Origin: Niveispirillum sp. SYP-B3756
GTDB lineage: Bacteria; Pseudomonadota; Alphaproteobacteria; Azospirillales; Azospirillaceae
Reading direction: 5' to 3'
NCBI RefSeq assembly: GCF_009495745.1
Contig: NZ_WIDQ01000012.1
Location: forward strand, 62,001 to 126,000
DNA length: 64,000 bases
Made by a program: the position numbers and the translations under genes. Numbering within the stretch: position 1 is the first letter of the stretch; every line of letters starts with the position of its first letter. Below are positions 1 through 7,640 of this stretch, piece after piece. The notes beneath the pieces are model-generated. The model made no database searches. It saw nothing but the letters and a program-made list of their open reading frames with translations, and was not told the DNA's origin.

Positions 1-506
1 GTATTGAGTTCGAAGGCTCCTACCGTCTGAACCAGTTGATCACCCTGAATGCGGCCGGTTCGATCAATGACAGCAAGGTGAAGAATTACCGGTCGCCGCT
101 GACGACCCAGTTGACCGGCCTCTCCAGCTTCCGCGGCAACGAGTTGCCATCAACATCCAAGTACGGCGCTTCCGTTGGCGTGCTGTTGAATGGGGAACTG
201 GGTCTGTGGCAAGACAGCACCTGGTTCACCCGCGTCGACTACACCTACAAGTCCGGCATGTGGTCGGATGTGGCCAATATTGTAAAAACCCCGTCTTCGC
301 AGGTCGTGAACCTGCGGGCCGGTGTCACGATGGGCGACGTCTCCCTGGATATCTTCGTGAACAATCTGTTCAACGAGGATGCCTATACCTCCATCACCGA
401 CAATTTCATCTTCTCCCCCACCACCACCTATGCGGCCTACAACGCCATCAATGTGGGTCTGCGGGAGAAGCGCTCCGTCGGTGCGCAGGTCAAGGTCAAG
501 TTCTAA
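1..506 (+). CDS. TonB-dependent receptor, C-terminal end (5' end outside window)
   Basis: The reading frame is open from the first bases of the window, so this is the last roughly 168 residues of a larger protein. The sequence alternates polar and hydrophobic residues as in outer-membrane beta strands (for example WFTRVDYTYKSG and VSLDIFVNNLFNEDAY) and ends in ...VKVKF. The NLFN/D motif followed by a final aromatic residue is typical of the barrel end of TonB-dependent receptors, which import siderophores, cobalamin or sugars using TonB/ExbBD energy. The substrate cannot be told from this fragment. A perfect hairpin overlaps the stop codon. The secreted esterase downstream suggests a polymer or ester-ligand uptake locus, which is inference. 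Confidence 0.85.
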   Translation, partial: IEFEGSYRLNQLITLNAAGSINDSKVKNYRSPLTTQLTGLSSFRGNELPSTSKYGASVGVLLNGELGLWQDSTWFTRVDYTYKSGMWSDVANIVKTPSSQVVNLRAGVTMGDVSLDIFVNNLFNEDAYTSITDNFIFSPTTTYAAYNAINVGLREKRSVGAQVKVKF

Positions 507-540
507 AGCCACCTGCGTTTAATCGAACGCAGGTGGCTTT
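505..540 (+). terminator. Hairpin overlapping the stop codon of the receptor gene
   Basis: Perfect 13-bp inverted repeat (arms 505-517 and 528-540, 10-nt loop) beginning inside the TAA stop codon. The second arm ends in TTT, so it probably works as an intrinsic terminator. Confidence 0.7.
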
Positions 541-556
541 AGATGAGTCTGCCTGC

Positions 557-603
557 GAGCGGATTCACGCCAAAAGGTGATGTCACCTTTTGGCGATCCG
601 CTC
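557..603. repeat. REP-like interrupted palindrome
   Basis: Inner 13-bp arms (568-580 and 583-595, loop TG) flanked by 8-bp outer arms GAGCGGAT/ATCCGCTC (557-564, 596-603) with a 3-nt bulge. The end sequence AGAGCGGATCGC recurs near 41249-41260, suggesting a dispersed palindromic element family. Confidence 0.6.
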
Positions 604-625
604 TAATCCCGCTTACGGGATCGGC

Positions 626-664
626 GCGGTGGGGAATGGTCGGTCTTCCCCACCGCGTTTTTTT
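626..664 (+). terminator. Rho-independent terminator
   Basis: GC-rich 11-bp stem (626-636 with 646-656) followed by G and seven T residues (658-664). It lies between the receptor and the esterase, so the esterase probably has its own promoter or depends on read-through. Confidence 0.85.
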
Positions 665-709
665 ATCCGCGCGGCCCCCATTCAAAATTCTCCCTTTCAA
701 GGAGCCATC

Positions 710-1885
710 ATGCGCAATGTCATGATCGCGGCCAGCGCCGCGCTATGCCTTTCTGCCATTACCCTGCCCGCCCTCGCCGATGTGCAACCGTGTGAAGAGC
801 GCAGCTTCATGCAGCCGCCGCTATTTTATCCCGGTGTGGAGAAACTGGCGGACGGGCGCGTCACCTTCCGGTTCTGTTCCAAATCCGCCAAGGATGTGCG
901 CGTGCTGGCCATGGAAGTGGCCGGCGTGCCCACCGGGCTGGATGGCAAGCCGCCGGGTCTGGCGCTCAGCCTGGGCGATAAGGGCTATTGGTCCGCCACC
1001 ACCAGCGCGCCTGTGGCACCCGGCGTCTATACCTACGCCTTCAAGGTCGATGGGCTGCGTATCGCCGATCCGCAGGGCACCCGCTTTGCCGAAAGCTTCG
1101 GTGGCCCGCAATCGATCTTCGAAATCCAGGGGCCGGAAACCCCCAACCAGTTCTATAAGGCCGAGGTGCCGCACGGCCTGGTCTCCCTGGTCGAATATAA
1201 TTCCGCCAGCCTGGGCGGCATCAAGCGCCGCGCCCATGTCTATACCCCGCCGGGGTACGAGGCGGGCGGCAAGGAACGCTATCCGGTGCTCTATCTGGTC
1301 CATGGTTATAGCGACAGCGACGATGCCTGGGTGCAGAAGGGCAATGCCAACGCGATCCTGGATAACCTGATCGCCGCCGGCACGGTGAAGCCGATGATCG
1401 TGGTCATGCCCTATGGCCATACGCCGGAACGGGCGGGCGTGCAGGGCATGGTGAATGTCGATTTCGGTGCCGATCTGCATAAGGAACTGATCCCCTATAT
1501 CGATACGCATTTCCGCACCGAGGCCGCACCCAAGACCCGCGCCATGGCGGGCCTGTCGATGGGTGGCGCCCATACGCTGCAGTTCGGCCTGCCCCGGCCG
1601 GATGTATTCGGCAGCATCGGCGTGTTCAGCATCGGTCTGTTCGGTGATCAGGTCACCGCCTATGCCAGCGCCAATGATGCCGGGCTGAAGGCACGGGCCA
1701 AGGAAAAGGGGCCGGTGTTCCTGGCTGTCGGCAAGGAAGATTTCGTCTTCCCCTCCGTGGCACCGGTGCGCAAGATCATGGATGATTACGGCATCAAGCA
1801 CGAATATGAGGAAAGCGGCGGCGGCCATACCTGGATCAATTGGCGCGCCTATCTGGAAGAATTCCTGCCCAAGCTGTTCCGTTAA
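710..1885 (+). CDS. Secreted alpha/beta-hydrolase esterase (enterochelin/feruloyl esterase-like)
   Basis: Protein of 391 residues. The ATG at 710 is chosen because AAGGAG lies 5 nt upstream and the protein then begins with a clean signal peptide (MRNVMIAASAALCLSA..., cleavage after ALA near residue 24). Residues about 30-135 resemble the immunoglobulin-like E-set domain found before carbohydrate esterases. Residues 150-391 are an esterase D/Fes-type alpha/beta hydrolase with the nucleophile elbow GLSMGG (Ser283) and a C-terminal catalytic His in GGGHTW (His373). It likely acts in the periplasm or outside the cell on acyl or feruloyl esters of carbohydrates, or on a siderophore ester. Placement behind a TonB receptor gene fits ligand processing after uptake. 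The exact substrate is not determinable. Confidence 0.85.
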   Translation: MRNVMIAASAALCLSAITLPALADVQPCEERSFMQPPLFYPGVEKLADGRVTFRFCSKSAKDVRVLAMEVAGVPTGLDGKPPGLALSLGDKGYWSATTSAPVAPGVYTYAFKVDGLRIADPQGTRFAESFGGPQSIFEIQGPETPNQFYKAEVPHGLVSLVEYNSASLGGIKRRAHVYTPPGYEAGGKERYPVLYLVHGYSDSDDAWVQKGNANAILDNLIAAGTVKPMIVVMPYGHTPERAGVQGMVNVDFGADLHKELIPYIDTHFRTEAAPKTRAMAGLSMGGAHTLQFGLPRPDVFGSIGVFSIGLFGDQVTAYASANDAGLKARAKEKGPVFLAVGKEDFVFPSVAPVRKIMDDYGIKHEYEESGGGHTWINWRAYLEEFLPKLFR

Positions 1886-1904
1886 GCTCTGGGGAGAGAC
1901 ATGG

Positions 1905-1934
1905 AAAAAGGGGGGCCACGTGACCCCCCTTTTT
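1905..1934. terminator. Bidirectional terminator between esterase and parB
   Basis: AAAAA-GGGGGG, 8-nt loop, CCCCCC-TTTTT: a 6-bp G/C stem (1910-1915, 1924-1929) extended by A/T pairs, with T tails in both directions. It serves the convergent esterase and parAB transcripts. Confidence 0.85.
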
Positions 1935-1935
1935 A

Positions 1936-1949
1936 TTGCGACGTCGCAA
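1936..1949. other. Candidate parS centromere site (copy 1)
   Basis: Perfect 14-bp palindrome TTGCGACGTCGCAA, 12 bp beyond the parB stop codon. The same palindrome recurs at 14214-14227, and its 12-bp core recurs at 17215-17228. parS sites are short perfect palindromes close to parAB, so this is the best centromere candidate in the window. It is not the common TGTTTCACGTGAAACA site. Confidence 0.45.
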
Positions 1950-1961
1950 CGGCGCTATCGA

Positions 1962-2807
1962 TCAGCCGCCAATCAACCGGTCAATGCGTTCCCGCAGCGC
2001 CAGCAGGGAAGCGCGTTCATCCTCCGCCAGCGCACCAGCGCGCTTGGCGATATTGTCCAGGTTGCGGCCCAGGCGGGTGGCCGCCTGCAGCACGGCACTG
2101 GCCTTGATCTTGGCCACTGCAGGCTGGGCGCGGGCGGCACGCAGCTCCTTGATGGTGGCGCCAGCCTTGATCCGGGACCAGAGCGCCAGCCGCGCCCCCT
2201 CCCCTTCTGTATCGACCAGCAGGAACAGGTGGCTTTTCGTCACCCGGTCCCGCAGGGGCGGATATTCGGTGCGGATCAGCTCCGGCAAGCCCGGCAGAGC
2301 CAGCAGGCGGGAGACCTCCGACTTGCTGAGGCCCACAATGGCCGCCAATTGTTCCTGGGCATAATTATGCCGTTCCCCCAGCCGGGCCAGGGCCTGGGCG
2401 GTTTCCAGCGCATCCAGATCGCGGCGCTGCAGGTTTTCCACCAGCGCTACTTCTTCGATATCGCCACGGGTGACAACGGCGAAGATGGTGGGCTTGCCCA
2501 ACAGCCCATGTGCCCGCCAGCGACGCTCCCCGGCGGCGATGACATAACCGCCCTCCGCCCGCTTCTTCACCAGGATCGGCTGCAGCAGGCCGGTATGGCG
2601 GATGCTCTCCGCCAGTTCCTGCAGTGCCAGCTCATCGAAATGCCGGCGCGGCTGGTCCGGATTGGCATGAACCTGATCCAGGTCCAGCTCTACCAGTTCC
2701 GGGAAATCGGCGGAGGTGCCGAACAACTTGTTCAGGCTGCTGTCGCGCGGCACCAGCGGGGCGGCGGGGGCCAGCGCGGGATTGCTGCGGGCGAGCTTAC
2801 GCGACAT
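1962..2807 (-). CDS. parB: ParB-family partition protein
   Basis: Protein of 281 residues. After a flexible N-terminus (FGTSADFPELVELDLDQVHANPDQPRRHF), the ParB/Spo0J nuclease-like CTPase domain spans about residues 38-130, with GERRWRA (93-99) and ENLQRRD (124-130). A helix-turn-helix follows at about 145-180 (YAQEQLAAIVGLSKSEVSRLLAL), then a C-terminal dimerisation region. ParB binds parS, spreads, and is moved by ParA to segregate the replicon. It overlaps the 3' end of parA by 11 bp, so the two are translationally coupled. A self-contained parAB pair next to an iteron origin indicates a secondary replicon. Confidence 0.95.
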   Translation of the reverse strand: MSRKLARSNPALAPAAPLVPRDSSLNKLFGTSADFPELVELDLDQVHANPDQPRRHFDELALQELAESIRHTGLLQPILVKKRAEGGYVIAAGERRWRAHGLLGKPTIFAVVTRGDIEEVALVENLQRRDLDALETAQALARLGERHNYAQEQLAAIVGLSKSEVSRLLALPGLPELIRTEYPPLRDRVTKSHLFLLVDTEGEGARLALWSRIKAGATIKELRAARAQPAVAKIKASAVLQAATRLGRNLDNIAKRAGALAEDERASLLALRERIDRLIGG

Positions 2808-3786
2808 CGGCTTCCTCCGTCTGGTCGGCCTGGATCAAGGACTGCGCCACTTCGCGGAACGGCGCCACCGTGCTGGGGTCGGATGCCACATCCACCGTCG
2901 GCTGGGCAGCCGCCACCGATTGCGGGAAAATGGTGGAGCGCGGCACAGCGGAGAAGATGCGCAGGCTGCCGCCGAACCGTTCCGTCAGGTCGGCCAGGGT
3001 AGCCCGGTCCTGGGTGTGGCGGGCGGTGAACATGGTGGGCAGGATGCCGATGATCGACAGGTCCGGGTTGCCGCGCCGGCGCACCTTGGCGATGGTGTCC
3101 AGCAGCAGCGGCACCCCCATCATGGCCAGCAGTTCCGTCTGCACCGGGATCAGCACACTATTGGCCGCCGCCAGGGCATTCAGCGTCATCATGCCCAGAT
3201 GCGGCGGGCAATCCAGCAGGATGTAATCATAAGCGCGCGCCACACCGGCCAGCCGCTCACGCAGCACCAGTGTGCCCATCGGTTCCGCCATCAGCTCCGT
3301 CTCTGCCGCCGACAGCAGGATGGTGGAGGGCAGCAGGTGGAAGCGCCCGTCACAGACCGGCACCACCGCATTGGCCACCGGCTGATCCTTCAGCATGACA
3401 TGGAAGGTGGTGCGCCCGGCCTCCGACGCTTCGGCCTGGGAGATGCCCAGATGCACGGTGGCGCTGGCCTGCGGATCGGCATCCACCAGCAGCACGCGCT
3501 GACCCAGGGTGGCGAGCGCGGCAGCGATATTCACCGCCGCACTGGTCTTGCCGACGCCGCCCTTCTGGTTGGAAATGGCGATCACCGTGGCGCGGTCGCG
3601 CCGGCGCTGCACGGGGGTGCGCAGCAGATCGGCCACGGCCTGGGGGATCTTCTCCGTCCCGCCTTCCCAGCGGGAGATGCGGCCCTTGTCATAGCGGCGG
3701 TCCATACAGGCATTCAGCCATTCTGCGAACGCCTGCTGTGTATCCCCACGCGCTTCCCGCGCTGCCCGCAATTCCGGCCCATCCAT
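2797..3786 (-). CDS. parA: ParA-family partition ATPase with N-terminal helix-turn-helix
   Basis: Protein of 329 residues. Residues 1-60 form an XRE-like DNA-binding segment (RAAREARGDTQQAFAEWL...KGRISRWEGG), as in plasmid ParA proteins that repress their own operon. The P-loop/deviant Walker A motif KGGVGKT lies at 75-81, followed by VLLVDADPQ and YDYILLDCPPHLG. ParA forms nucleoid-bound dimers that relocate ParB-parS complexes. The fused DNA-binding domain makes this a type Ia-like ParA, so autoregulation at palindromes just upstream (about 3838-3876) is likely. It is transcribed together with parB. Confidence 0.95.
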   Translation of the reverse strand: MDGPELRAAREARGDTQQAFAEWLNACMDRRYDKGRISRWEGGTEKIPQAVADLLRTPVQRRRDRATVIAISNQKGGVGKTSAAVNIAAALATLGQRVLLVDADPQASATVHLGISQAEASEAGRTTFHVMLKDQPVANAVVPVCDGRFHLLPSTILLSAAETELMAEPMGTLVLRERLAGVARAYDYILLDCPPHLGMMTLNALAAANSVLIPVQTELLAMMGVPLLLDTIAKVRRRGNPDLSIIGILPTMFTARHTQDRATLADLTERFGGSLRIFSAVPRSTIFPQSVAAAQPTVDVASDPSTVAPFREVAQSLIQADQTEEADVA

Positions 3787-3837
3787 GGCCCTGCCCCATC
3801 GCTTGTGGCTGTCACATGCGCGGGAGCATAGGGATTG

Positions 3838-3876
3838 GTTGACGGGCCGTCAACGGGGTTGGTTGTGACATGTCAA
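3838..3876. promoter_or_regulatory. Palindromes upstream of parA (likely ParA operator)
   Basis: GTTGACGGGCCGTCAAC (3838-3854, 7-bp arms) is followed 12 bp later by the 10-bp palindrome TGACATGTCA (3866-3875). A related TGTCACATG occurs at about 3811-3819. Such paired palindromes just upstream of a ParA with an N-terminal DNA-binding domain fit an autoregulatory operator; ParB binding is an alternative. Confidence 0.5.
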
Positions 3877-3888
3877 CAGTCAGCCCCG

Positions 3889-4098
3889 CTAGAAATCTTC
3901 CCGGACTTGGTGGTCGGGCTGATCTCGCTGGGGAAAATCTGATCCAGGATGCTCGAAAAACTCATCCCACAGTGCGTCCGCTGGCAACAGAACCCGTTGC
4001 TGCCCCTGCTTCAGGATGAATACCTCCTTCACGTCTGGCGCGAAGGCAACATCTTCCGGCAGATGGATAACTTGACCGGCATCCCATCCTCCCCACCA
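3889..4098 (-). pseudogene. VapB/AbrB-type antitoxin remnant
   Basis: On the minus strand a frame without a usable start reads QVIHLPEDVAFAPDVKEVFI, then QRVLLPADALWDEFFEH, and ends DFPQRDQPDHQVREDF-stop at 3889. This is the body and tail of a VapB antitoxin (xAVRLP..., DFM..R.Q...Q.REDF pattern). Upstream the frame hits a stop after eight further codons, with no ATG/GTG/TTG start where the usual M...NGRSQA start should be. The 5' end is therefore missing or frameshifted, and no VapC toxin gene adjoins it. It occupies most of the gap between parA and the radical SAM gene. Confidence 0.6.
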
Positions 4099-4151
4099 TC
4101 ACTCACAGCAAGGGTGACGCGGGAAGGATGCACCGTCAACCACTCGCCCCC

Positions 4152-5636
4152 CTACTCCGCCGCCGTCAACTGCTCCCGAATGGCCGCCGCCAACGCCTTC
4201 ACCCGCTCCAGCCGGTCATTATAGTCCTGGGCGGCGGTGGCGATGTGGGTACCGCAATGGGGGCAATCGGTCTCGTGCGGCCAGACATATTCATGGCAGC
4301 CCCGGCAGAGTGCCAGATGCGGCGGGATGCGGCCCCGGTCATAGCCGTCGCGCTCATCCGGGGCGATATAGACCTCCCGCCCATCGGTGGCGGAAAAGGG
4401 TGCCAGCAGCGCCGGGGCCACCTGTTCGGCCGCCGGGATCGCCTCTTCAATCAGGGCGAACTCACCCACGGCGAAGCTCTCCGGTCCCGCCTCCTTCACC
4501 TTCACCACCTTTTCGCGGATGCCCTTCTTGGCCAGATCGCGCACCCGGTAATGGCAATAGGGGTTGTTGCCCCGCTTGCCCAACAGGGAATGGGAGGTCC
4601 AGGTACAGCCAGCCCGGCAGACATCGGCGTAATAGCAGGTACGGCAATAGCCCCAGAGATCCTGGTCGACGGACCGGGTACGGCCAAAGGCCATGGCCTC
4701 ATTGTTCCGCCAGATATCGGCCAGGGTCAGGTCACGGATATTGCCGGCGGCATAACCGACCGTGGCCAGGGAGGGGCAGCCCTTGATGGTGCCGTCCGCT
4801 TCGATCCCAATGACATTCTGGCCGGCGGCACAGCCCGACCAGTGCACCGCCTCGTTCCCGAAACCGCGCCACAGCGATTCATAGGGACCGAAATAGCCGA
4901 CATTATTGCCCACCACCATGGTCAGGCCGCGCTTGGCCCCTTCGCGGTAGAGCTTGGCCAGCAGGGGCATCAGCTCGATCAGGCGATAGGGCTGCAGCAA
5001 AACCTCTGGATTATCCACGGCATTGCCCATGGCCACGGTCAACTGGATTTGCCAATGAGTGGCCCCAACCTCGATGATGCGGTCCATCAGCTCCGGCAGA
5101 TCGGGCATGGTCTCTGCCCCGATCTGGGTATTGACGGAGATGGACAGCCCCAGCGCCTTGGCCCGGCGCAGGGCCGACATGGCCTGATCATAGGAACCGG
5201 GCACACCGCGCACCCGGTCATGCAGCGGTGCCAGCCCGTCGATGGAAACACCGATGCCGCACAGCCCGGCGGCCACCGCCTCTTCCAGGCGCTTATCCGT
5301 CAGGTTGCGCCCGCCGGTCTGGATCAGGCAGAGGATGCCATGTTCACGCACCCGGCGCAGAATATCCAGCCAGTCGCGGCGCAGATAAGCCTCACCGCCG
5401 ATCAGGGTCACTTCCCGCGTACCCAACCGCGCCATCTGGTCCACCAGATCCAGGCATTCCGCCGTGGTCAGTTCGCGGGTGCGGACATGGCCGGCGCGGG
5501 AGCCGCAATGCTGGCATTTCAGGTTGCAGGCCAGCGTGATTTCCCACACCACATGGACAGGCACCAGATCCACCACATCGCGCATGGAGCGGGCACGCGG
5601 CACCTTGCTTTCCGGCAAGGCGGGAATGTCGGGCAT
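4152..5636 (-). CDS. Radical SAM/SPASM peptide maturase (Y-x10-GDL peptide-associated)
   Basis: Protein of about 494 residues from the ATG at 5636, chosen because AAGGG lies 8 nt upstream; other in-frame ATGs lie at 5642 and 5693. The radical SAM [4Fe-4S] motif CNLKCQHC lies near residues 37-44, followed by LIGGEAYLR. A SPASM-like region follows (SGCAAGQNVIGIEADGTIKGC and CRTCYYADVCRAGC) for auxiliary clusters. The C-terminus has an extra zinc-ribbon-like CRGCHEY...CPHCG. Such enzymes install radical-based cross-links or epimerisations in ribosomal peptides. Three small proteins carrying Y-x10-G(D/N) lie immediately upstream on the same strand, matching the described family of Y-X(10)-GDL-associated maturases. 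The chemistry performed is unknown. Confidence 0.85.
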   Translation of the reverse strand: MPDIPALPESKVPRARSMRDVVDLVPVHVVWEITLACNLKCQHCGSRAGHVRTRELTTAECLDLVDQMARLGTREVTLIGGEAYLRRDWLDILRRVREHGILCLIQTGGRNLTDKRLEEAVAAGLCGIGVSIDGLAPLHDRVRGVPGSYDQAMSALRRAKALGLSISVNTQIGAETMPDLPELMDRIIEVGATHWQIQLTVAMGNAVDNPEVLLQPYRLIELMPLLAKLYREGAKRGLTMVVGNNVGYFGPYESLWRGFGNEAVHWSGCAAGQNVIGIEADGTIKGCPSLATVGYAAGNIRDLTLADIWRNNEAMAFGRTRSVDQDLWGYCRTCYYADVCRAGCTWTSHSLLGKRGNNPYCHYRVRDLAKKGIREKVVKVKEAGPESFAVGEFALIEEAIPAAEQVAPALLAPFSATDGREVYIAPDERDGYDRGRIPPHLALCRGCHEYVWPHETDCPHCGTHIATAAQDYNDRLERVKALAAAIREQLTAAE

Positions 5637-5722
5637 CGGCATCACCCTTGATTGAAGGCATGAAGGGGGCACAAGAAGGTCGGCCGCTGGCAAACCCAGC
5701 GGCCGACAGGCGCTGAGGGGGC

Positions 5723-5935
5723 TCAGCCGCCTTGCTTGGCCTTGGCCAGGGCGGCGCGCGCCACGGCCAGGGCAGAGCGGATATCACCAATCTGGCTGTT
5801 CTGCTTCTGCGCCTCAGCCAGGGTCAGTTTCAGCAGGCCGACATCACCGCTGACGATGCTGTTGCGGATGCTGACGGCATACAACGCCACGACAGGCGGC
5901 CAGGGCAGGTTACCCTCCGGGGGTGTGGTGACCAT
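5723..5935 (-). CDS. Small DUF1843-like precursor peptide (Y-x10-GD)
   Basis: Protein of 70 residues; the ATG follows AAGGAG with 6-nt spacing. The central motif is Tyr19, ten residues, then Gly30-Asp31 (YAVSIRNSIVSGDV), followed by a predicted amphipathic helix (LLKLTLAEAQKQ...) and an Ala/Lys-rich tail. It is paralogous to the two upstream small genes and directly precedes the radical SAM maturase, so it is probably a modification substrate. No leader cleavage site or transporter gene is evident, and whether the product is exported or kept inside the cell is unknown. Confidence 0.75.
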   Translation of the reverse strand: MVTTPPEGNLPWPPVVALYAVSIRNSIVSGDVGLLKLTLAEAQKQNSQIGDIRSALAVARAALAKAKQGG

Positions 5936-5971
5936 GATCGTCTCCTTGAACGTATAGGTTACGGGTACCGA

Positions 5972-6187
5972 TCAGCGTTCGAGCTTGGCGATCTCGGTCT
6001 TCAATTGTTCGATCAGGGTCGGCAGGTCGCCGTATTTTTCCAGATAGGCTTCGGCCTGGCAGATCAGGCTGTCCAATTCGGCCGCGTCATTACGGGCCAC
6101 GGCGCTATGCAGCGTGGCGGCATAGAGCGGGATCGGGTGCGGCTGAGGCGGCACACCATACAGCGCGCGGGAAATAGATTCGCTCAT
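5972..6187 (-). CDS. Small DUF1843-like precursor peptide, divergent copy
   Basis: Protein of 71 residues from the ATG at 6187, preceded by AAGGA at 8 nt; an upstream in-frame ATG at 6214 lacks this. It carries the family motif in altered form: Tyr22, ten residues, then Asn33-Asp34 instead of Gly-Asp. After it comes a helix with ICQAEAYLEKYGDLPTLIEQL. It is the middle gene of three tandem paralogues on the minus strand, with gaps of 36 bp and 101 bp to its neighbours. Loss of the Gly may mean a different modification outcome. Confidence 0.7.
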   Translation of the reverse strand: MSESISRALYGVPPQPHPIPLYAATLHSAVARNDAAELDSLICQAEAYLEKYGDLPTLIEQLKTEIAKLER

Positions 6188-6288
6188 TTCTGGATTCCTT
6201 TCAATTTCATGCATGGGGGAACGCTACCGCCGCTCCATCAGGGTGGCGGCGGTTGATCAGCGATGAAGTCAGACGCGTTCAGCGGCAG

Positions 6289-6474
6289 TCAGGACGCGGC
6301 TTTGGACGCAGCCAGTTGGGCACGGGCGGCCGCCAGAGCCGACCGCACATCGCCATCGCGGGCATGAAGTTCCTGGGCCAGCGACAGCGCCACTTTCAGC
6401 GCATCCAGATTCCCGCTGGCGATGGCCGTGCGAATGGCCACCCCATAGGGCGTGATGGCGGTGAAATTTTCCAA
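6289..6474 (-). CDS. Small DUF1843-like precursor peptide (Y-x10-GN), TTG start
   Basis: Protein of 61 residues. The start is a TTG at 6474, supported by GGGAGG 5 nt upstream; no ATG fits. The motif is Tyr10, ten residues, then Gly21-Asn22-Leu (YGVAIRTAIASGNL), followed by DALKVALSLAQ and an Ala-rich tail GDVRSALAAARAQLAASKAAS. That tail closely resembles the tail of the peptide at 5723. It is the promoter-proximal member of the trio-peptide/radical SAM operon. Confidence 0.7.
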   Translation of the reverse strand: MENFTAITPYGVAIRTAIASGNLDALKVALSLAQELHARDGDVRSALAAARAQLAASKAAS

Positions 6475-6604
6475 TGAAACCTCCCTCTCGGTTCACGCAA
6501 AGGGCGGGCAGGCGCAGACTTAAGGGTGATTGGCTTCTGGAAGTCCGTTCTGGAGCCCTTGCGCCAGCAACCACCTTGGCGACATGATGAAATCACATAG
6601 ACAC

Positions 6605-6660
6605 GCTTAAGGCGAGTAAATTATATGTGTCCGCTATAATTTTTACGTGTATACAATTTA
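6605..6660 (-). promoter_or_regulatory. AT-rich putative promoter region of the peptide/radical SAM operon
   Basis: A stretch with far lower GC than its surroundings, containing a perfect minus-strand TATAAT (6620-6625). No good -35 hexamer at 16-18 bp is visible. It sits about 145 bp upstream of the first peptide gene. Confidence 0.35.
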
Positions 6661-6688
6661 TGAAAGACACCTTTAATCACCGGAACGC

Positions 6689-6720
6689 AAAAAAGGGCGG
6701 CACCGGATCGGCTGCCGCCC
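6689..6720 (-). terminator. Rho-independent terminator of the hydrolase/acetyltransferase genes
   Basis: GGGCGGCA/TGCCGCCC 8-bp stem (6695-6702, 6713-6720). It is followed on the minus strand by six T residues (6689-6694) and lies 20 bp past the hydrolase stop codon. Confidence 0.85.
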
Positions 6721-6740
6721 CTCTTCCTGGATTGCGTCGC

Positions 6741-7550
6741 TCAAAGGCCCCGCAGGAAATCCGCGATGGCGGCCGCCCAGGCCTCCGGTTGCTGGTCGAC
6801 AATATCGATACCGCCGCCCTCCAGGGCCTTAAAGGCGAAATCCGGGCGCAGCCGGTGCGTCGCCAGGGCGGCCTCATAGAGCATGTCCCCGGTATTGGTC
6901 AGGATCAGGGTCGGGTGACGCAAAAGCTTCAGCCGCTCCTCCTGATAATAGGCAAAGGCGGCGGCGTGGCCGTACCAATAGGTGCCCTGCGCCAGCGCCT
7001 GCATGGCCTGCACCACATAGTCACTGATGCGCGCCGGGCTGACGCTGCCGGCGGCATAGCGTTCCCGGATGCGCGCCACCTCCACCATATGGGCGGCTTC
7101 CGGCAGGGCCTGGAACGCCTTTTCCCGCGCGACAATATCGTCGATCAAGGCTTGGCGCACCTGATCAGGGATCAGCATCTGCCCGCCCAGAATGGCCGCC
7201 TCCACCCGATCGGGATAGAGCAGCGCCACCTCATTGCTCACCAGGGCGCCGGTATGGTGGCCGCCAACGGCCGCCTTGGCCAGCCCCAGCGCATCCAGCA
7301 CCGGCGGCACCACGGCGGCGTAATCGGCAATGCTGGGCAAGGATGCCGGTGCATCAGACAGGCCGAAGCCGGGCAGGTCGATGGCGATGGGGCGGATACC
7401 CCGTTCCAGCAGCGGTTCGAACACATAATCGAACTGGTTGGCATTCTGGATCGCCTGATGCAGCAGCAGCAGCGGCCGCCCCTCCCGCCCATCCAGATAA
7501 TGGATCTGGCCATAAGGCCCATCGGCATAGCCACGCCGCACCCGCACCAT
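6741..7550 (-). CDS. Alpha/beta hydrolase
   Basis: Protein of 269 residues. The ATG at 7550 is chosen because GGGGAGGGA lies upstream and because the resulting N-terminus (VRVRRGYADGPYGQIHY) matches that of a second hydrolase in this window (16929). Features are LLLLHQAIQNANQF (oxyanion loop), AIDLPGFGLSDAP, and a nucleophile-elbow region GGHHTGALVSNE with His where the Ser of GxSxG would normally sit. The C-terminal part ends near GGGIDIVDQQPEAW. The apparent lack of the usual Ser and of a clear HxxxxE makes classical esterase chemistry doubtful. It lies downstream of the acetyltransferase on the same strand. Confidence 0.75.
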   Translation of the reverse strand: MVRVRRGYADGPYGQIHYLDGREGRPLLLLHQAIQNANQFDYVFEPLLERGIRPIAIDLPGFGLSDAPASLPSIADYAAVVPPVLDALGLAKAAVGGHHTGALVSNEVALLYPDRVEAAILGGQMLIPDQVRQALIDDIVAREKAFQALPEAAHMVEVARIRERYAAGSVSPARISDYVVQAMQALAQGTYWYGHAAAFAYYQEERLKLLRHPTLILTNTGDMLYEAALATHRLRPDFAFKALEGGGIDIVDQQPEAWAAAIADFLRGL

Positions 7551-7640
7551 CACGCGTCCCTCCCCAACGATAAAGGGGAACAGTCTGTCCCAATGCGGCC
7601 GATAAGGGGACGTCCGCCGCACCCCCTGTTCACCAGACGG

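Noticed and set aside
4128-5651. A 507-codon plus-strand frame opposite the radical SAM gene
   Set aside because: Shadow frame; the minus-strand protein has complete radical SAM and SPASM motifs.
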